Below, one piece after another: positions 37,501 through 50,500 of a DNA stretch of 64,000 nt. Under the pieces are notes generated by a model that was not told the origin of the DNA, searched no databases, and saw only the letters and a list, made by a program, of their open reading frames with translations. This DNA is from Paguma larvata. Its lineage: Eukaryota > Chordata > Mammalia > Carnivora > Viverridae. Every line of letters starts with the position of its first letter. The first letter of the stretch is position 1. The stretch lies in contig CM057843.1 of the NCBI GenBank assembly GCA_030068075.1, forward strand, positions 13,162,001 to 13,226,000. The letters are read 5' to 3'. The translations under genes and the position numbers were made by a program.

Positions 37501-40500
37501 TCTCTGGGCTTTCCTTACAGGAGCCAGGCCTCTTTGAGCCAGATGTGGTAATGGCACAGTTACGCTATTCGGGGGTGCTGGAGACTGTGCGCATCCGCAA
37601 GGAGGGCTTTCCAGTGCGCCTGCCCTTCCAGGTGTTCATCGACAGGTACATCAGCCGGGGTGGTTCCTGAGCTGCCCAGATCCTGGCCCGGCTCCCCCAT
37701 GGCCCCAGGAATACAGAACCCAGGCAGGACAGAGCTTGCCATGGACAGTTGCTCAGGTTGTGTGCCACACAAGATTATTACATGCTAGCTGTCACATGGC
37801 AGATACGTTTCTTACTTCGCATTTTTTCATGCTTTTATTGTTACGTGTGGGGATTCCCAGGGAGTAATTCTAGGTTATTATGACAAGTTCCCAGCAGATG
37901 GCGGTAAAGCGTCTTATTCAACTGTTAGAATTTTCTGACAGTCAGAAGTAGAGTCTGAGGATGGAGTGCCTTTTTCCAATTAGAAGACACTATTACTAGA
38001 GTCCCTGCTGGAGACTCCATGGTCTAGTGGGCAGCTGGGGGTAGGTCTCTTAGCCCCGGGCTGAGTTTGGGCCCCTGCAGGTACCGCTGTCTAGTGGCCC
38101 TCAAACACAACCTGCCAGCCAGTGGGGACATGTGTGTGTCGGTGCTGAGCCGCCTGTGCACGGTCACGCCAAATATGTACCGCGTCGGGGTCAGCAAGGT
38201 GAGTCCCACCCCACACGCAGCCCCCGGAAGCCCCAGGTTTAGGGGCCTTAGAACCGGAGCCTATGGAATCAGAAATGCCCAAACTGCAGACCACTGGCGC
38301 AGAGGCCACGCAGTTGAGTTCGGTGGACGGAATGCTAATCCTACCTCTGGACCTTTGCTCGGGCAGCTCCCACTGCCTAGTTCACCGCCACTCTTTGCTC
38401 TACCTCTCCAAACTCAGCCCGTCCTGCCCAGCTCCAGGACTGCCCCGTCCAGTCCATCTCCACCGCCTTCTGGGGGGGAGGGGAGGGGCCCCAGGGTACT
38501 CAGCCGGCCCTCATGCGCCTCGATGCCCGCCGCCTCTCCTCAGCTGTTCCTTAAGGAGCACCTGCACCAGCTGCTGGAGAGCATGCGCGAGCACGTCCTG
38601 AACCTGGCGGCTGTCACGCTGCAGCGCTGCCTCCGCGGCTTCTTCATCCGGCGGCGCTTCCGCTCCCTGCGCCGCAAGGTCATCCTGCTCCAAAGCCGGG
38701 CCCGTGGCTACCTGGCCAGGTACAGCCCAGACAGGGCAGGGCTCCCCAGAGGCCTGCGGCTGGGCGCAGGCTCGGGGGAGGCCGTGCCCGACTTGGGTAG
38801 TCAGCTCCCGGTCCCGGCGGCGTGCGAGCTGAGAGTCGGGGCCTCTGCGGGAAGGATGTCGGGGTTCTCCGAGTCTCTGCTTTTGGACGGCCCTCCCTCC
38901 TGCCCCCTGGCCCTCGTGACTGGTGGGCGGGAATCCTTCCGGCCAAGAGGGGCCCCACCCTGCATCCTGGGAGCCCCGGTCAGTCGGATGTACGGGCTGT
39001 GGGCAGTTTAATCCAGGTCCCCGCCGCTTAATGTGCTCTGTGACCTTGGCCAAGTCACTGCCCCTCTCTGAGCTCCCGGCTCCCCTTTCTAGCGCGGGGC
39101 TGCCATACTGAACACGGGCGATGATAGCCAGGCCAGGCTGGCGTGGGCATCTCTGCACCTTGGTCATCTTGTGATCCCAGCCCCTGCCCCTCCATCCCCC
39201 GCACCCCCCCCAGACACTTCTTTCCTCCCCACCCCCAGGCAGCGGTATCAGCAGATGAGGAGGAGTCTGGTGAAGTTCAGGTCCCTGGTACACACGTACA
39301 TAAACCACCGGCATTACCTCAAGGTCAGGCCCCCCCCCAGCCTTCTCCCAGGAGCCAGGCGGCAGGGAGAGGGAGGAGGCTCTTAGCACTCAGGAGGAGA
39401 CTGTTGGCCCCAGACAGCCTTGGGTTCAAATCCCACTCTGCCACTCACTAGCTGTGACCTCGGCCTTCTCTATCCTCACTTCACCCGTTACCCCCTGGGG
39501 TCTCGGAGGGGGTTCCGTGAGCTGTTGCACGGGAAGGATTTGGCCTGTGCTGGGCTCACAGTGGGGCCTCCAGCGGTGGGGTGTACTGGAATGTGTTGAC
39601 CTGAGCAGCACTGGGTATGGTCTTGTTCTTACCTCAATGCCGGTCTTGGCTTATTGTCGTCTAAACCAACCGCCAGAAAGACACATGCAATCCCCAAAGC
39701 CCCGAAGAGCCGCCTGGCTTCTACTGAAGGTTTTGTGGAGCTCTCGGCTTCTCCCCAGAACCCCCGCTGTGGGCCTTTCCCTTTGCCCAAAGTACTACTC
39801 CCTCTGCCCCTGACCTCTGTCTCTTTCTCCCTTCTCTTCCTGTTTCTCTGGCCACGCCTTTGCCTTCCCTCTGCCCTCTGCGAGGCGGGGCAGATGCCCC
39901 CTTCGCGTCTCCCGCCCGCCGCCCCGTGCGGGCCGGCCGGGGCTGCCCCAGGCCCGAGGCCCGCCGTCCCCTCTGCCCACCGTTCCCTGCCTTGACCACC
40001 TGCTCTCCTGCAGCTGAGGGCAGAGCGGAGGCTCCGGGCGGAGGAGGCGCGGCTTCGGGAGCAGGAGGTGGGTGTGGGGGCCGGGCAGCAGCCAGGACGC
40101 GAAGGGAGGCCTGCCGTAGAGTCGTCGCAGGCCTGGCCCTAACCGTGCGCCGTCCCTCCAGGAGCTGAGCCGGCGGGAGGTGGTGGCTGTGGGGCACCTG
40201 GAGGTGCCCGCTGAGTTGGCGGGACTCTTACAAGCAGCGGCAGGTACTTCGGTGCTGGCCGGCGTGGGGGGGGGGGGTGGGCGAGGGCAGGCACCGGAGC
40301 CTGGTACCACGTGCCCTCCTCTCCGCACAGGCCTCAGGCCAGCCCGGGCGCCCCCGGTGGCCCCCGTGCGGACTCCCCGGCTCCAGGCTGAGCCGCGCGT
40401 CACGCTGCCCCTGGATATCAACAACTACCCCATGGCCAAGTTTGTCCGATGCCACTTTAAGGTAAAGGCTGGCATAGGCCCAGTGGGTGCTGCCCAGTTA

Positions 40501-43500
40501 GACCTGACACTGTTCTCAGGTGGGGGCAGGCTCCTGGCTGGCCCTGTGGCATCGGGTAACGAGCCTGGGAGTTGCTGGATCGCAAGGAGTCTGGGGGCTC
40601 CCCGGGGGAGGACTGGACAGACGCAGAGGGCCCTCGGGGGCTTAGGAAGTGGCTGTTTGCCAACCAGTTGGAAATATTTCAGAAACTTAGCAACCGGCAG
40701 GGCTGCAATCGTCACTGCGCTCGTTTCCGGCTCTCCAGGAAGGGGGGCTCACCAGGGGGTGCAGATGGTCACCACCCCCAACTTGCCGAGGGCCAGCGTC
40801 TGCCCCTCTTCAAGCCTCAGCTTCCCCCTCCAGGGGAGCCCTTACCTCACAGGCTCCTGTGCCCCCACCTGGCACAGAGCAGGGGATCCAGGTGTGCCCG
40901 TGAGTCCCAGGCCTGTCCCCATGCCCCTGCCCTGTGCCTCCAGGAACCTGCCTTTGGGATGCTGACCGTGCCCCTGAGGACACCCCTCATGAGGTTGCCA
41001 GTAGAGTGCCATGCGGAAGCCGTGAGCGTCTTCAAGTTGGTACGGGTCTGCCCAGGCCACCTTTGAATTCACAGGCCTTGAGGCCCCTGTCCTGCGCCCC
41101 TGCACGCTCCACTAGCCCAGGCCCTTAAGGCCAGCCCTCTTTTTGAGAGGAAGGACCTCGGGGGGGGGGGGGGGGTGGGGGGGGTGGGGGCGGGGCGGGA
41201 GAGGGAATCCCGGCTGCTCTGTGGGCTAGGCTTGGAGGATTGGGAGTCTGGCTTCTCCCAGCCATCTTGCCGGCAAAGAGGCCGCCCCAGAGCCCTCGCG
41301 GAGCTTCCCGGGAACGGCAAGAAGAGATCCAGGCCCTCTCCTCGAGGACTCCCTCGTCTGAGGGGGGAGCTGGAGTGGAGTGGACCTGACCGGTGACTAC
41401 GAACACGGACAGGGATTAGGCAGGGCGGCCGGGGAGTCCAGACTGGGCCCCTAATCCAGTTCTGGACGGAATCAAAGAGGGGGCATGTGAGCTAGAGCGG
41501 AAGGGGTCAGTGTCCGCCAGCCAGGACGAATGGAGAAGGCCCAGAGAGGAGAGGGAGGAAGTCGATGTAGTCAGAACGCATCAGGGGAGGGGAGTGACAA
41601 GAGCAGAGGCAAGAGGGGGTCAGGAGGTCTCGGCTGACAGATCGGAACTTGGATTTCATTCCAAGGGCCCTAGGGCACCAAGGAAGGTGCTTCCATGGGA
41701 GGGGTGTGGTCAGGTACGAATGTGAGACAGTTCTCTCTGCGGCTGGATGGAGTAGGAGGTGCGGGGCCGGCTGGAGGCCGGGGCCGAGGGGCCGCCGTAG
41801 CGGGAGGTTCATGAGCAGGAGGGAAGGGCGGTGTGCGCTTCGGATCTTGACTTTTCTCACAGTCGGGATGAGCCACGTGGTCGTTTGGCACGGGGTATGG
41901 CAATTATTGTAGTCCAGGGGGCCGTTACGTGGGCTTTCCTGGGACACGTGGGAAGCGCGTGAGAGGCGTGCACGTTGGGGGTGGGGCCCTGGCAGGAGCC
42001 ACCTTCCAAGAGGCCCAGGAGAGTCTGTTTGCGGCCCAGATCCTGCGCTTCATGGGCGACCCCCACCTGTACGGCGCCCGGGAAAATGTCTTCGGGAACT
42101 ACATCGTGCAGAAGGGCCTGGCGGTGCCCGAACTGCGGGACGAGATCTTGGCGCAGCTGGCCAACCAGGTGTGGCGCAACCCCAGTGCCCACAACGCCGA
42201 GCGCGGCTGGCTCCTGCTGGCTACCTGCCTCAGTGCCTTTGCGCCTTCCGCGCGCCTCAGCAAGTACCTGCTCAAGTGAGTGGAACCGGGCAGGGCCAGG
42301 GCACGGGGACGGGGACGCTGGCGTGAGGCCCCGGGCTGGGAGTGAGGTCTCTGTGCTTGGAAGCTCAGGCCTGGGGGCTGCTCAGGGGCCGTTCTCGTTC
42401 TCTCTTGGGCTCAGAGCTGGACACAAGGGCAGGTCTTTACTGTGGAGAATAGGGCGCAGGTACAACTGGGTAAAGGATTTGCAGAGCTCCGAGGGCGGCA
42501 AGACCGGGGTGTGGGGAATTAGGGGAAAAGGCACTGATCTCACGTCCTGAGTCCAGGGCACGTCTGGACTCGAGATAGTCTGGGTTCGAATCCCAGCTGA
42601 ACCCGTGAAACGTTGTAATTGCCATGTACTATTATCAATAGCATCCTGATGCTATTGATAATGACGATGACGACGATGATGACAACGGTGATGGTGGTGT
42701 CACCCTGCTGGGTGAGAAGGACGATTTGCAAGAGAAAGCGCTCGGCAGGCCCCGGGTGTAAATCCTAGCTCTGATACCTCTCTGCTGTGTGACCTGGGGC
42801 AAGTCCCCGCGCTTCTCTGAGTCTTTCCTCGCCTGTAAATTAGGAACGGTAACCAGACCCAGCTTACGGGGTGGGTGTGAGCCTCAGAGTGTACAGAGCT
42901 GCTCCTGGGTCGTGGGCAGCAGGCTGGCAGCTCGCTTGGTCAGCCTTGCTGGCAGGTTAGGACCACTGCCTTCCCGTGTGGGGCCTTCTGTGGGCACGGC
43001 TCTAGGTTCCTTCTCTGGGTCGCTCTGGGCCTGCTCCCCTGTGCTGCTCCTGGCCAGGCCCAGCAGCAGCAGGAAGGGGGACAGCAGGAAGCCAGGTACG
43101 TGGAGCTCCTGCCCCTGGCAGGGAGCAGGCTTGCTGGTCCTGGGTCAAGCCGAACCCTCACGGTCATCTCCTGGAGAGCCGGGAACTTGGAGGCAGGCTC
43201 AGAGAGGGCAGGTGACCACACAGGGATGCTCGGTGAAGGAACGGAAGGCAGAGAGTCTTCCAGAGTCCAAGTTCTTGCCGACACCCTGCTGTAGCCCCCA
43301 GCCCGCCAATGACATTTTGCTCCAACAAGCTTTGGCGGGCCTTCCTGGCACCTCTTTGGCCTGTCCTTGGACCTCAGTGCTGGCTTGAGATACTTGTGGT
43401 TAGCCTGGGACCCTTTCAGCCTAGTCCTGGACCTCAGGGCTGTCCTGAGACCCGTTTGGTATCATCCCAGAGCTCTGGACCAGAGCCTGGGACCCTTCCG

Positions 43501-44470
43501 ATCTAGCCCCAGAGCTCGGGCCTTCTCAGCTTCACCTTAGAGCTCTGGACCAGCCCCGGCCTCCCTCACACTAGGCTTAGAACCTCGGTCTATCCCGGGC
43601 TAGCCACAGATCCCTCTTCATCCTGGCTCCAACTCTTACCCGTCAGGTTTGTGTCTGATTACGGGCGGAATGGCTTCCAGGCTGTGTGTCAACACCGCCT
43701 CATGCAGGCCATGGGCCGGGCCCAGCAGCAGGGTTCCGGGGCTGCCCGCACCTTCCCCCCGACCCAGCTCGAGTGGATAGCCACCCAGGAGAAGGCCAGC
43801 ATGGCGCTGGATGTGGGCTGCTTCAACGGTGAGCTGTCCTCTCCACACCTCGTGCTGCCCTTCCCTCCTCCCCCGGTCCCGCGAGGGGGCAGCTGCAGTC
43901 TGCGGGCCCCAGGAGGAGCCATGGACGTTCCGGAGCTGGGGAGGGGCCCTCTGGGTGTGGCTCTGGAAAGACGTCAGCACGTGGGTGTGGGGGCTGGCCC
44001 TCGAGTGGGGGAAGGGAATGGAGCTGGGGCATCGAGGAGACGCAGGGTCCAGGACAAGAGTGGGGAGGCCTAAGAGCGGGGCGCAGGCGGGAGGCGGCAG
44101 GCCTGGGCCGCAGATGCATCCCGGCTGAGCCCGGCACCCGCTGCTCCGCCAGGTGACCAGTTCTCCTGCCCGGTGCACTCCTGGAGTACGGGGGAAGAGG
44201 TGGCTGGAGACATTCTGAGGCACAGGTGGGCGCCTGGAATGCCCCACCCAGCACACGCTTGCGTCCCTGGGAAGGAGGGAGGGGAGAGGCAGGAGACCAG
44301 AATCCCCCACTAAGGTCTTCTCTGGTCACGCTTGGGGGCTGGCTTATGGCCCAGGGTTTCCCTAGGCAGTGCCTGTTGGCTCCTTCCCTCATTTCTTTTT
44401 TTTTTTTTTTTTTAATTTTTTTTTTTTAATGTTTATTTATTTTTGAGAGACAGAGCATGAGCAGGGGAAG

Positions 44471-44512
<42 letters not shown>

Positions 44513-47500
44513 CAGACGCAGAATCTGAAGCAGGCTCCAGGCTCTGAGCCATCAGCACAGAGCCCGATGCAGGGCTCGAACTCACAAACCGTGAGATCAT
44601 GACCTGAGCGAAGTCGGACGCTTAACCGACTGAGCCACCCAGGCGCCCCCCTCATTTCTGTCCCTCCACGTGCTGTCACCAGGGGGCTGGCAGACGGCTG
44701 GCGTGGCTGGACGGTGGCCATGAAGAATGGGGTCCAGTGGGCGGAGCTGGCGGGCCACGACTACGTGCTGGACCTGGTGTCGGACCTGGAGCTGCTCAGG
44801 GACTTCCCGAGACAGAAGTCTTACTTCATCGTGGGTGCAGAAGGGCCCGTGGCCGGCAGGGGCGGCCCCAGAGCGTAGGTGGCTACTGAGCCCTTTGTGT
44901 GGATGGCCTCTCCCAGCACGACGCTGCCCTCCAGCTGCTGGCCGGGAGCTGAGCTCTAAATAAGCTCTAAGTCATCTCTGCACCTGACGTGGGGCTCAAA
45001 CTCACAACCCCGAACTCCAGAGTCAGATGCCCTACTGCCTGAGCCAGCCAGGCACCCCACCTTTAAAGGGAGAGAGTCACCCATTTCCAGGGCCCAGGGG
45101 AGAATGTGGCGGTGGGGCGGGGTGATTCTGGGAGGGCCGTGACCTCCCTGGGGGTCAGCTGCTCCTTGTCCCCCTTCCCTACAGGGTCTTCGGGAATAGC
45201 TGGGACTCAGACTCCGACACCCCCACCAGACCCCAGCCCCAGGGGCCCGTGCCCAAAGTGGCTGACTCCGATGGGTACTGCAGTCACAATGAGGACGGTA
45301 CAAATGGGGAGACTGGGGCCCAGAGAGGGACAGCGACCCACCAAGGTCAACCAGCAGTGGCCACTGTCTCTGGTGGGGAGGGCTCCCGGGGGCCGTAGGG
45401 GGTGATCGGCAGGAGAAAAGAACTTGACTTTTGTATCTCCGTCACACACCAGACTCAGACAGCCTTGGAGAACCCTCCGTGCCCCACAAGGGACTGGACT
45501 GCTACCTGGACAGCCTCTTCGACCCCGTGCTGTCCTACGGGGACGCGGTAGGCTTGGGGTGGGATGTTTGCAGACGGCTGGGACCGCACGGACACACCAA
45601 GTCACACACCCACAGGGTGACACAGGGGCCTCTCCCAGCCAGGGCCAGGGAGTGGTTTGTCTCGTCTGGGTCTCTGCCGGGGGCCGGACAAAGGGGGGTG
45701 TCCTCATGGCGAGAGAGGCTCCTGGCTGGGACCCCAGAAGGACGCACGGCTAAAGGTCCAGCCCCCTGCTCTGGTGAGAGCCGGCCCCCTCAGGCGCCCT
45801 CACTCATTCTGGGAACTCCCAGGAGCCCCTCTGTGGCATGACGTGTGGCCCTGAGCAGGATACAGCTCCTCTTCGAACCTCTGCGGAGGGCGGAATGGGT
45901 TTGGGGTTTGCGAGGCAGTACGGGGACTGCCTGGGATGCTGGGCATGGGCAGAGGCTGGGTGTAGAGCAGACACTAGGCTGGCGGGAGGCCCCCGGGACG
46001 GAGGAGGCGGCCGGTGTCAGGTGCCCGTTGCCTTGGAACCTCGGGAGTGTGGCACTGAGGCAGACACTTGAGCCATCTGCTGTCCCCAGGACCTGGAGAA
46101 GCCAACAGCCATTGCCTACCGCATGAAAGGGGGAGGCCGGCCTGGTGAAGGTGGCAGCAGCAGCACCGAAGACCCCCCCAGGAGACCCCCAGAGCCAAAG
46201 CCAAAGCCAAAGCCAAGTCAGTGCCTACCCCCAGGGTGGCTCCAGGGTTGGGCAAGGCGGGGGGGGGGGGGGGGGAGGGCGGGGCTGGTTGGTTCCCGGG
46301 GCTCCTTCACGAGCGAGAATGGAGGCAGCCATGGGCATGGTGGGGGCGAGACCAGGGCAGGTGGGGGTTAGATGGGGAATTCCCACTTCCGCTGTCTCCC
46401 ACCCCTTGGGATCTTTGCCCTGTGATCTGGCTCCCCCAGTCCCGGGCCTGGACGCCTCCACGCTGGCTCTGCAGCAAGCCTTCATCCACAAGCAGGCCGT
46501 GCTGCTGGTGAGTGCCGGAGGGGCTGCGGGAGGTGCCCTGAGCGGGGGCCCGCCCGGTCACCACCACCCCCTCTTCCCAGGCCCGGGAGATGGCCCTGCA
46601 GGCCATGGCGCTCCAGCCGCAGCCCCTGAGCCCCACCCCGAGGCTGTCGCTCCCAGAGGTGAGCCTGGCCTGCCCAGGTGAGCACCGTGCTGCTCCAGGG
46701 CGTCGTGGTGCCTCTCCCCTGTCCGAGGCAGAAGCCCCGCAGCCCATCCTGGGCAAACGCGGGGTCCCTGAGAACAGGCTGGTGTGTCCCAGGAAGCGCA
46801 CCCTCTTCCCTGTTCTCTGCAGAAACCCCTAGCGCCAGAGGCGCGGCCGAAGTCAGTGGGCACCGGACCCCCAGCCAAACCCGTGCTCCTGCGCTCCACT
46901 CCGAAGCCCTTGGCCCCGGCCCCTCTGGCCAAGGCCCCGAGAGCCCCCACCAAGCCCGTGGCTGCCCCCATTCTAGCTCAGGACCGGCCTTGCGCAGAAT
47001 CCTGTGAGTGGGGGCTTCCCAGGACAGGACTCGGGGTGCGGTCGTGCTCCCCGTGGCCTTACCCTGTCCCCGCCCCTTGCCCCCAGCTTCGCCCTGCCCG
47101 GAGCCGGTCCGGTATTCGACACTCAACTCGGAGCACTTCCCGCAGCCCACACAGCAGATCAAGAACATCGTGAGGCAGTACCAGCATCCGCCCCGGGGAG
47201 GCCGGCCCGAGGCCCTCAGGTCAGCTCTGCCCCCATCCGCGCCCTCCGGCCCTCTGGACAAGCGGCCTCCTCCCCGCGCCCGAGCGCCACCGGCCGTGCG
47301 GCCATCTAGCGGCTTAGCAGCAGCCTTTAGGGAGTGGGTTTGTTGATACCGGTGACTCAGATGAGCCCCTTGGGCAGCGGGGAGGGCCCAGACTGCTGCT
47401 CTCCAGGTCGTGCTGTGTGACTCCGGGCCAGTCTCTGATCCTCTCTGGGCTCTCGTGTGTAACGACGGGGGTGGGGGGTGGGGGTGGAGGAAGAAGCTCC

Positions 47501-50500
47501 CTGTCATGGGACTTCGTGGCCGGGAAGGAGAAACCCTCGTGCAATCCCCCAGGAAGGATGGCGGGAAGGTGTTTGTGAAGCGGCCGGACCCCCACGAGGA
47601 GGCCCTGATGATCCTCAAGGGGCAGCTGAGCCGCCCCGCGCCAGCCGCGGGCAGCCAGGTGAGGGGCGCTTTCTGGCTGGGCCCAAGCAGAGCCAAAGAC
47701 AAAGCGGGGCCTCGGAGAGCCTCGGACACCAGCTGCCCCGGTGAGCTGAGACCTGTTGCCCCCTGAGCACTCTCTTTCTGGTGGGGACAGGTGCCCAGAG
47801 AGGCCGTGGCCTTGGTGAAGCCAGTGACCAGCACACCACGGCCATCCACGGGACCCGCTCCAGGTGAGGGGCCCGGAGGGGAGGAGGGGCAGGAGGGCAG
47901 GAGTGTGTGAGTAAGCCTGGTGAGCACAGGTGAGTCCTGGGCTCCGTGGCAGCGGCAAGCGCGTGTCTGCGTCCCCGAGCCCACATGGAAGTACATCAGC
48001 ACTTAAGTAACACTGATTTCAGGCCAGGCCCGCTCCGGCCTCACTAAATCCTCACTCAAATCCTTCAAGGAAGCACCGTTTCTGTCTATATGTTACAGAT
48101 GGGAAAACAGACACACAGGGTTAGTGACTTGACCCTGATAACACCCTCCTGGCATCACCATGGAGACCCTAATCGTTATGTTCTCTGCCTTGTGGTAACT
48201 ACGGTGAAGCTTAATAGATGTAAATCAGCTTGCATCATGTCCCTGCCAGAAATTCTCCCGTGACTCTTAGGATGAACTCCAGACTCCTCACTATGACCTA
48301 TGAGACCCTGCCTTCTCAACCTCATCCCCTCTTGCTCTCCCCTGAGCGCACACAGTTCCTGGAACACAGCAAGCCTACCCCTACCTCAGGGCCTTGGCAC
48401 TTGCTCTGCTAAGAATGCTCTTCCTCAAAATATTGTCACATGCCTTCTCATCACTCAGGTGTTGGCTCAGTGTCTTCCCAGAGAGGGATGCCGGATCCCT
48501 GAGACCAAAGGACCCTCACAGACCAGCCCCTGGACTCTTTCCTAACTAGCTCGGATTTATTTCCACCCCAGGTCCTAGAATTGAGAGAGCTTTTTTATCT
48601 CTTGTCTGTTCTACCTACACCTATTGCGAGACTTTAAACACGAGTTCTTTGTCTATAATGTTCACTATGGCAGCCCCAGCGTTTAGCACAGACCTGCCGC
48701 AGATTCTAGGGTGTTCTCTATATGTGGCAAATGAAGGGCTGAGCCAGGGTTGAGTGGTATGATTGTACGTGTGTGCCCTCAGGATTGGTGTGTCCATGGC
48801 CTGGGGTGTGGGAGAGCAGTCAGCCCCCACCCCCACCCCGCGACAAGAGGGCGTCCCCTAGTCCCCTTACATAAGCTCTGCCTCGCCACTCATGCCGGTC
48901 CCATTCACTGTGCTCCCCAGTGGCACCTTCGCGGTCACTGGAGCCCCCGGAGGAACCCCTGCAGACGCGGCTGCACCGCCTAGTGAACCCCAACTACTAC
49001 GGCTACCAGGACGCCCCCTGGCGGATCTTCTTGCGCAAAGAGGTACCTGGCCAGGGTGGAGCCAAAGCAGGAGCTGAACAGAGGCTGAGTCCCCTCCCTC
49101 ACAGTGGGCGGGGCGCGAGAGCCTGGTCTGAGCCAGAGGGCGGGGGGGGGGGGGGGGGGGGGGGGGGGCCTGGTGATAGAGCCCGCTGTATCTGGCTGGG
49201 GGCAGGGCCCAAGTGTGAGGCCAAGTGAGGGGCCTACCCAGAGCCTCACTGGAGCCCCGCTCCCACAGGTGTTCTACCCCAAGGACAGCTACAGCCACCC
49301 CGTGCAACTGGACCTCTTGTTCCGGCAGGTGAGGTCTTCTCTTCCCTTTTTGGCTCGGTGTACTCATCCGGGCAATGGGCACACAGAACGGCTGTCTGCA
49401 GATTTCACTTTTGCACTCTTGGATTTGGGGTCCCTGACCGCAGCGAGGATGGGAAGTTGTGCTAGTGAATTTCCCACCCCCGTGGACAAGGTCAGCAGGC
49501 CCACAGTCCGAGTTAACCAGACACACAGATTGTTTGTGCTACGTGGGACTCAGAAGTCAGATCCAAACCCCAGCGTGTGGGTGAGGAAACAGAGGCCTAG
49601 GAAGGGCGGCACTGGCCGTGGAGGAGAGGAGAAAGGAGAGGGTCCTTTGTAAACGGGATCTGGTCACACAGACGACCCCGGTGCCACACCCACGGGACCC
49701 TCTACGTTCCCACTCACCGTAGAGCAGCCCAGCCTGGGTTCCAGCTGGGGGGAGGGGCGTCCCACGAGCTCCCCGCGTCGCGGCCCTTTCCCACAGATCC
49801 TCCACGACACGCTCTCCGAGGCCTGCGTGCGCGTCTCCGAGGACGAGAGGCTGCAGATGAAGGCCCTGTTTGGTACCACGGGGGGAGGGAAGGGACAGTG
49901 ATGGGACAGCCAGCCAAAGCCAAGCCAGCCCTTTCCAGAGGGACATTTGGACTGACGAACCCAGCCCCATTTGCTCCCCGGACACCCCTCCTTGCTCTGC
50001 TTCTGGCCTCTTTTCATGGCCAGGCTGCCAGTCTGAGTTCAGGGTCGCCTAACACACCGTGTGGCCCTTTAGTCCTCCCGTCTGTCCCGGGATCTTAGTT
50101 TCCCAGCGTAGACACTGAGGACACACTGTTCCAATACCTTCTTGAGAGGTGGCAGCCTCCCTCCCTGCAACGTGGGCTGGCCGGGGAGCGGGGAGAGAGT
50201 TCTGACCCGACCTGGCATCCCTTAGCCCAGAACCAACTGGACGCGCAGCGGCCGCTGGCGACGGAGAGCGTGAAGCGGGCCGTGGTCGGCACCGCACGCG
50301 ACAGCTGGGAGGTCTACTTCTCCCGCCTCTTCCCCGCCACGGTGCGAGCCCCCCGCCGGCCCCCGCCCACCCGGAGGCTGCAGGGATGAGGCTAGCAGAC
50401 TCTCATGTGTCCCTTCTCCCCGCCCCAGGGCAGCGTGGGCACGGCGTGCAGATCCTGGCCGTGTCCCACACGGGCATCAAACTCGTACGGATGGTCAAGG

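Noticed and set aside
37640..37670. Stop codon in MYO15A exon 22 frame (ending SRGGS then TGA) as a truncation
   Set aside because: The stop lies in the intron; GT at 37646 is the donor and exon 23 restores the frame.
46482..48002. 506-codon minus-strand open frame
   Set aside because: It overlaps five forward MYO15A exons and their introns. It reads through splice sites and has no family resemblance.
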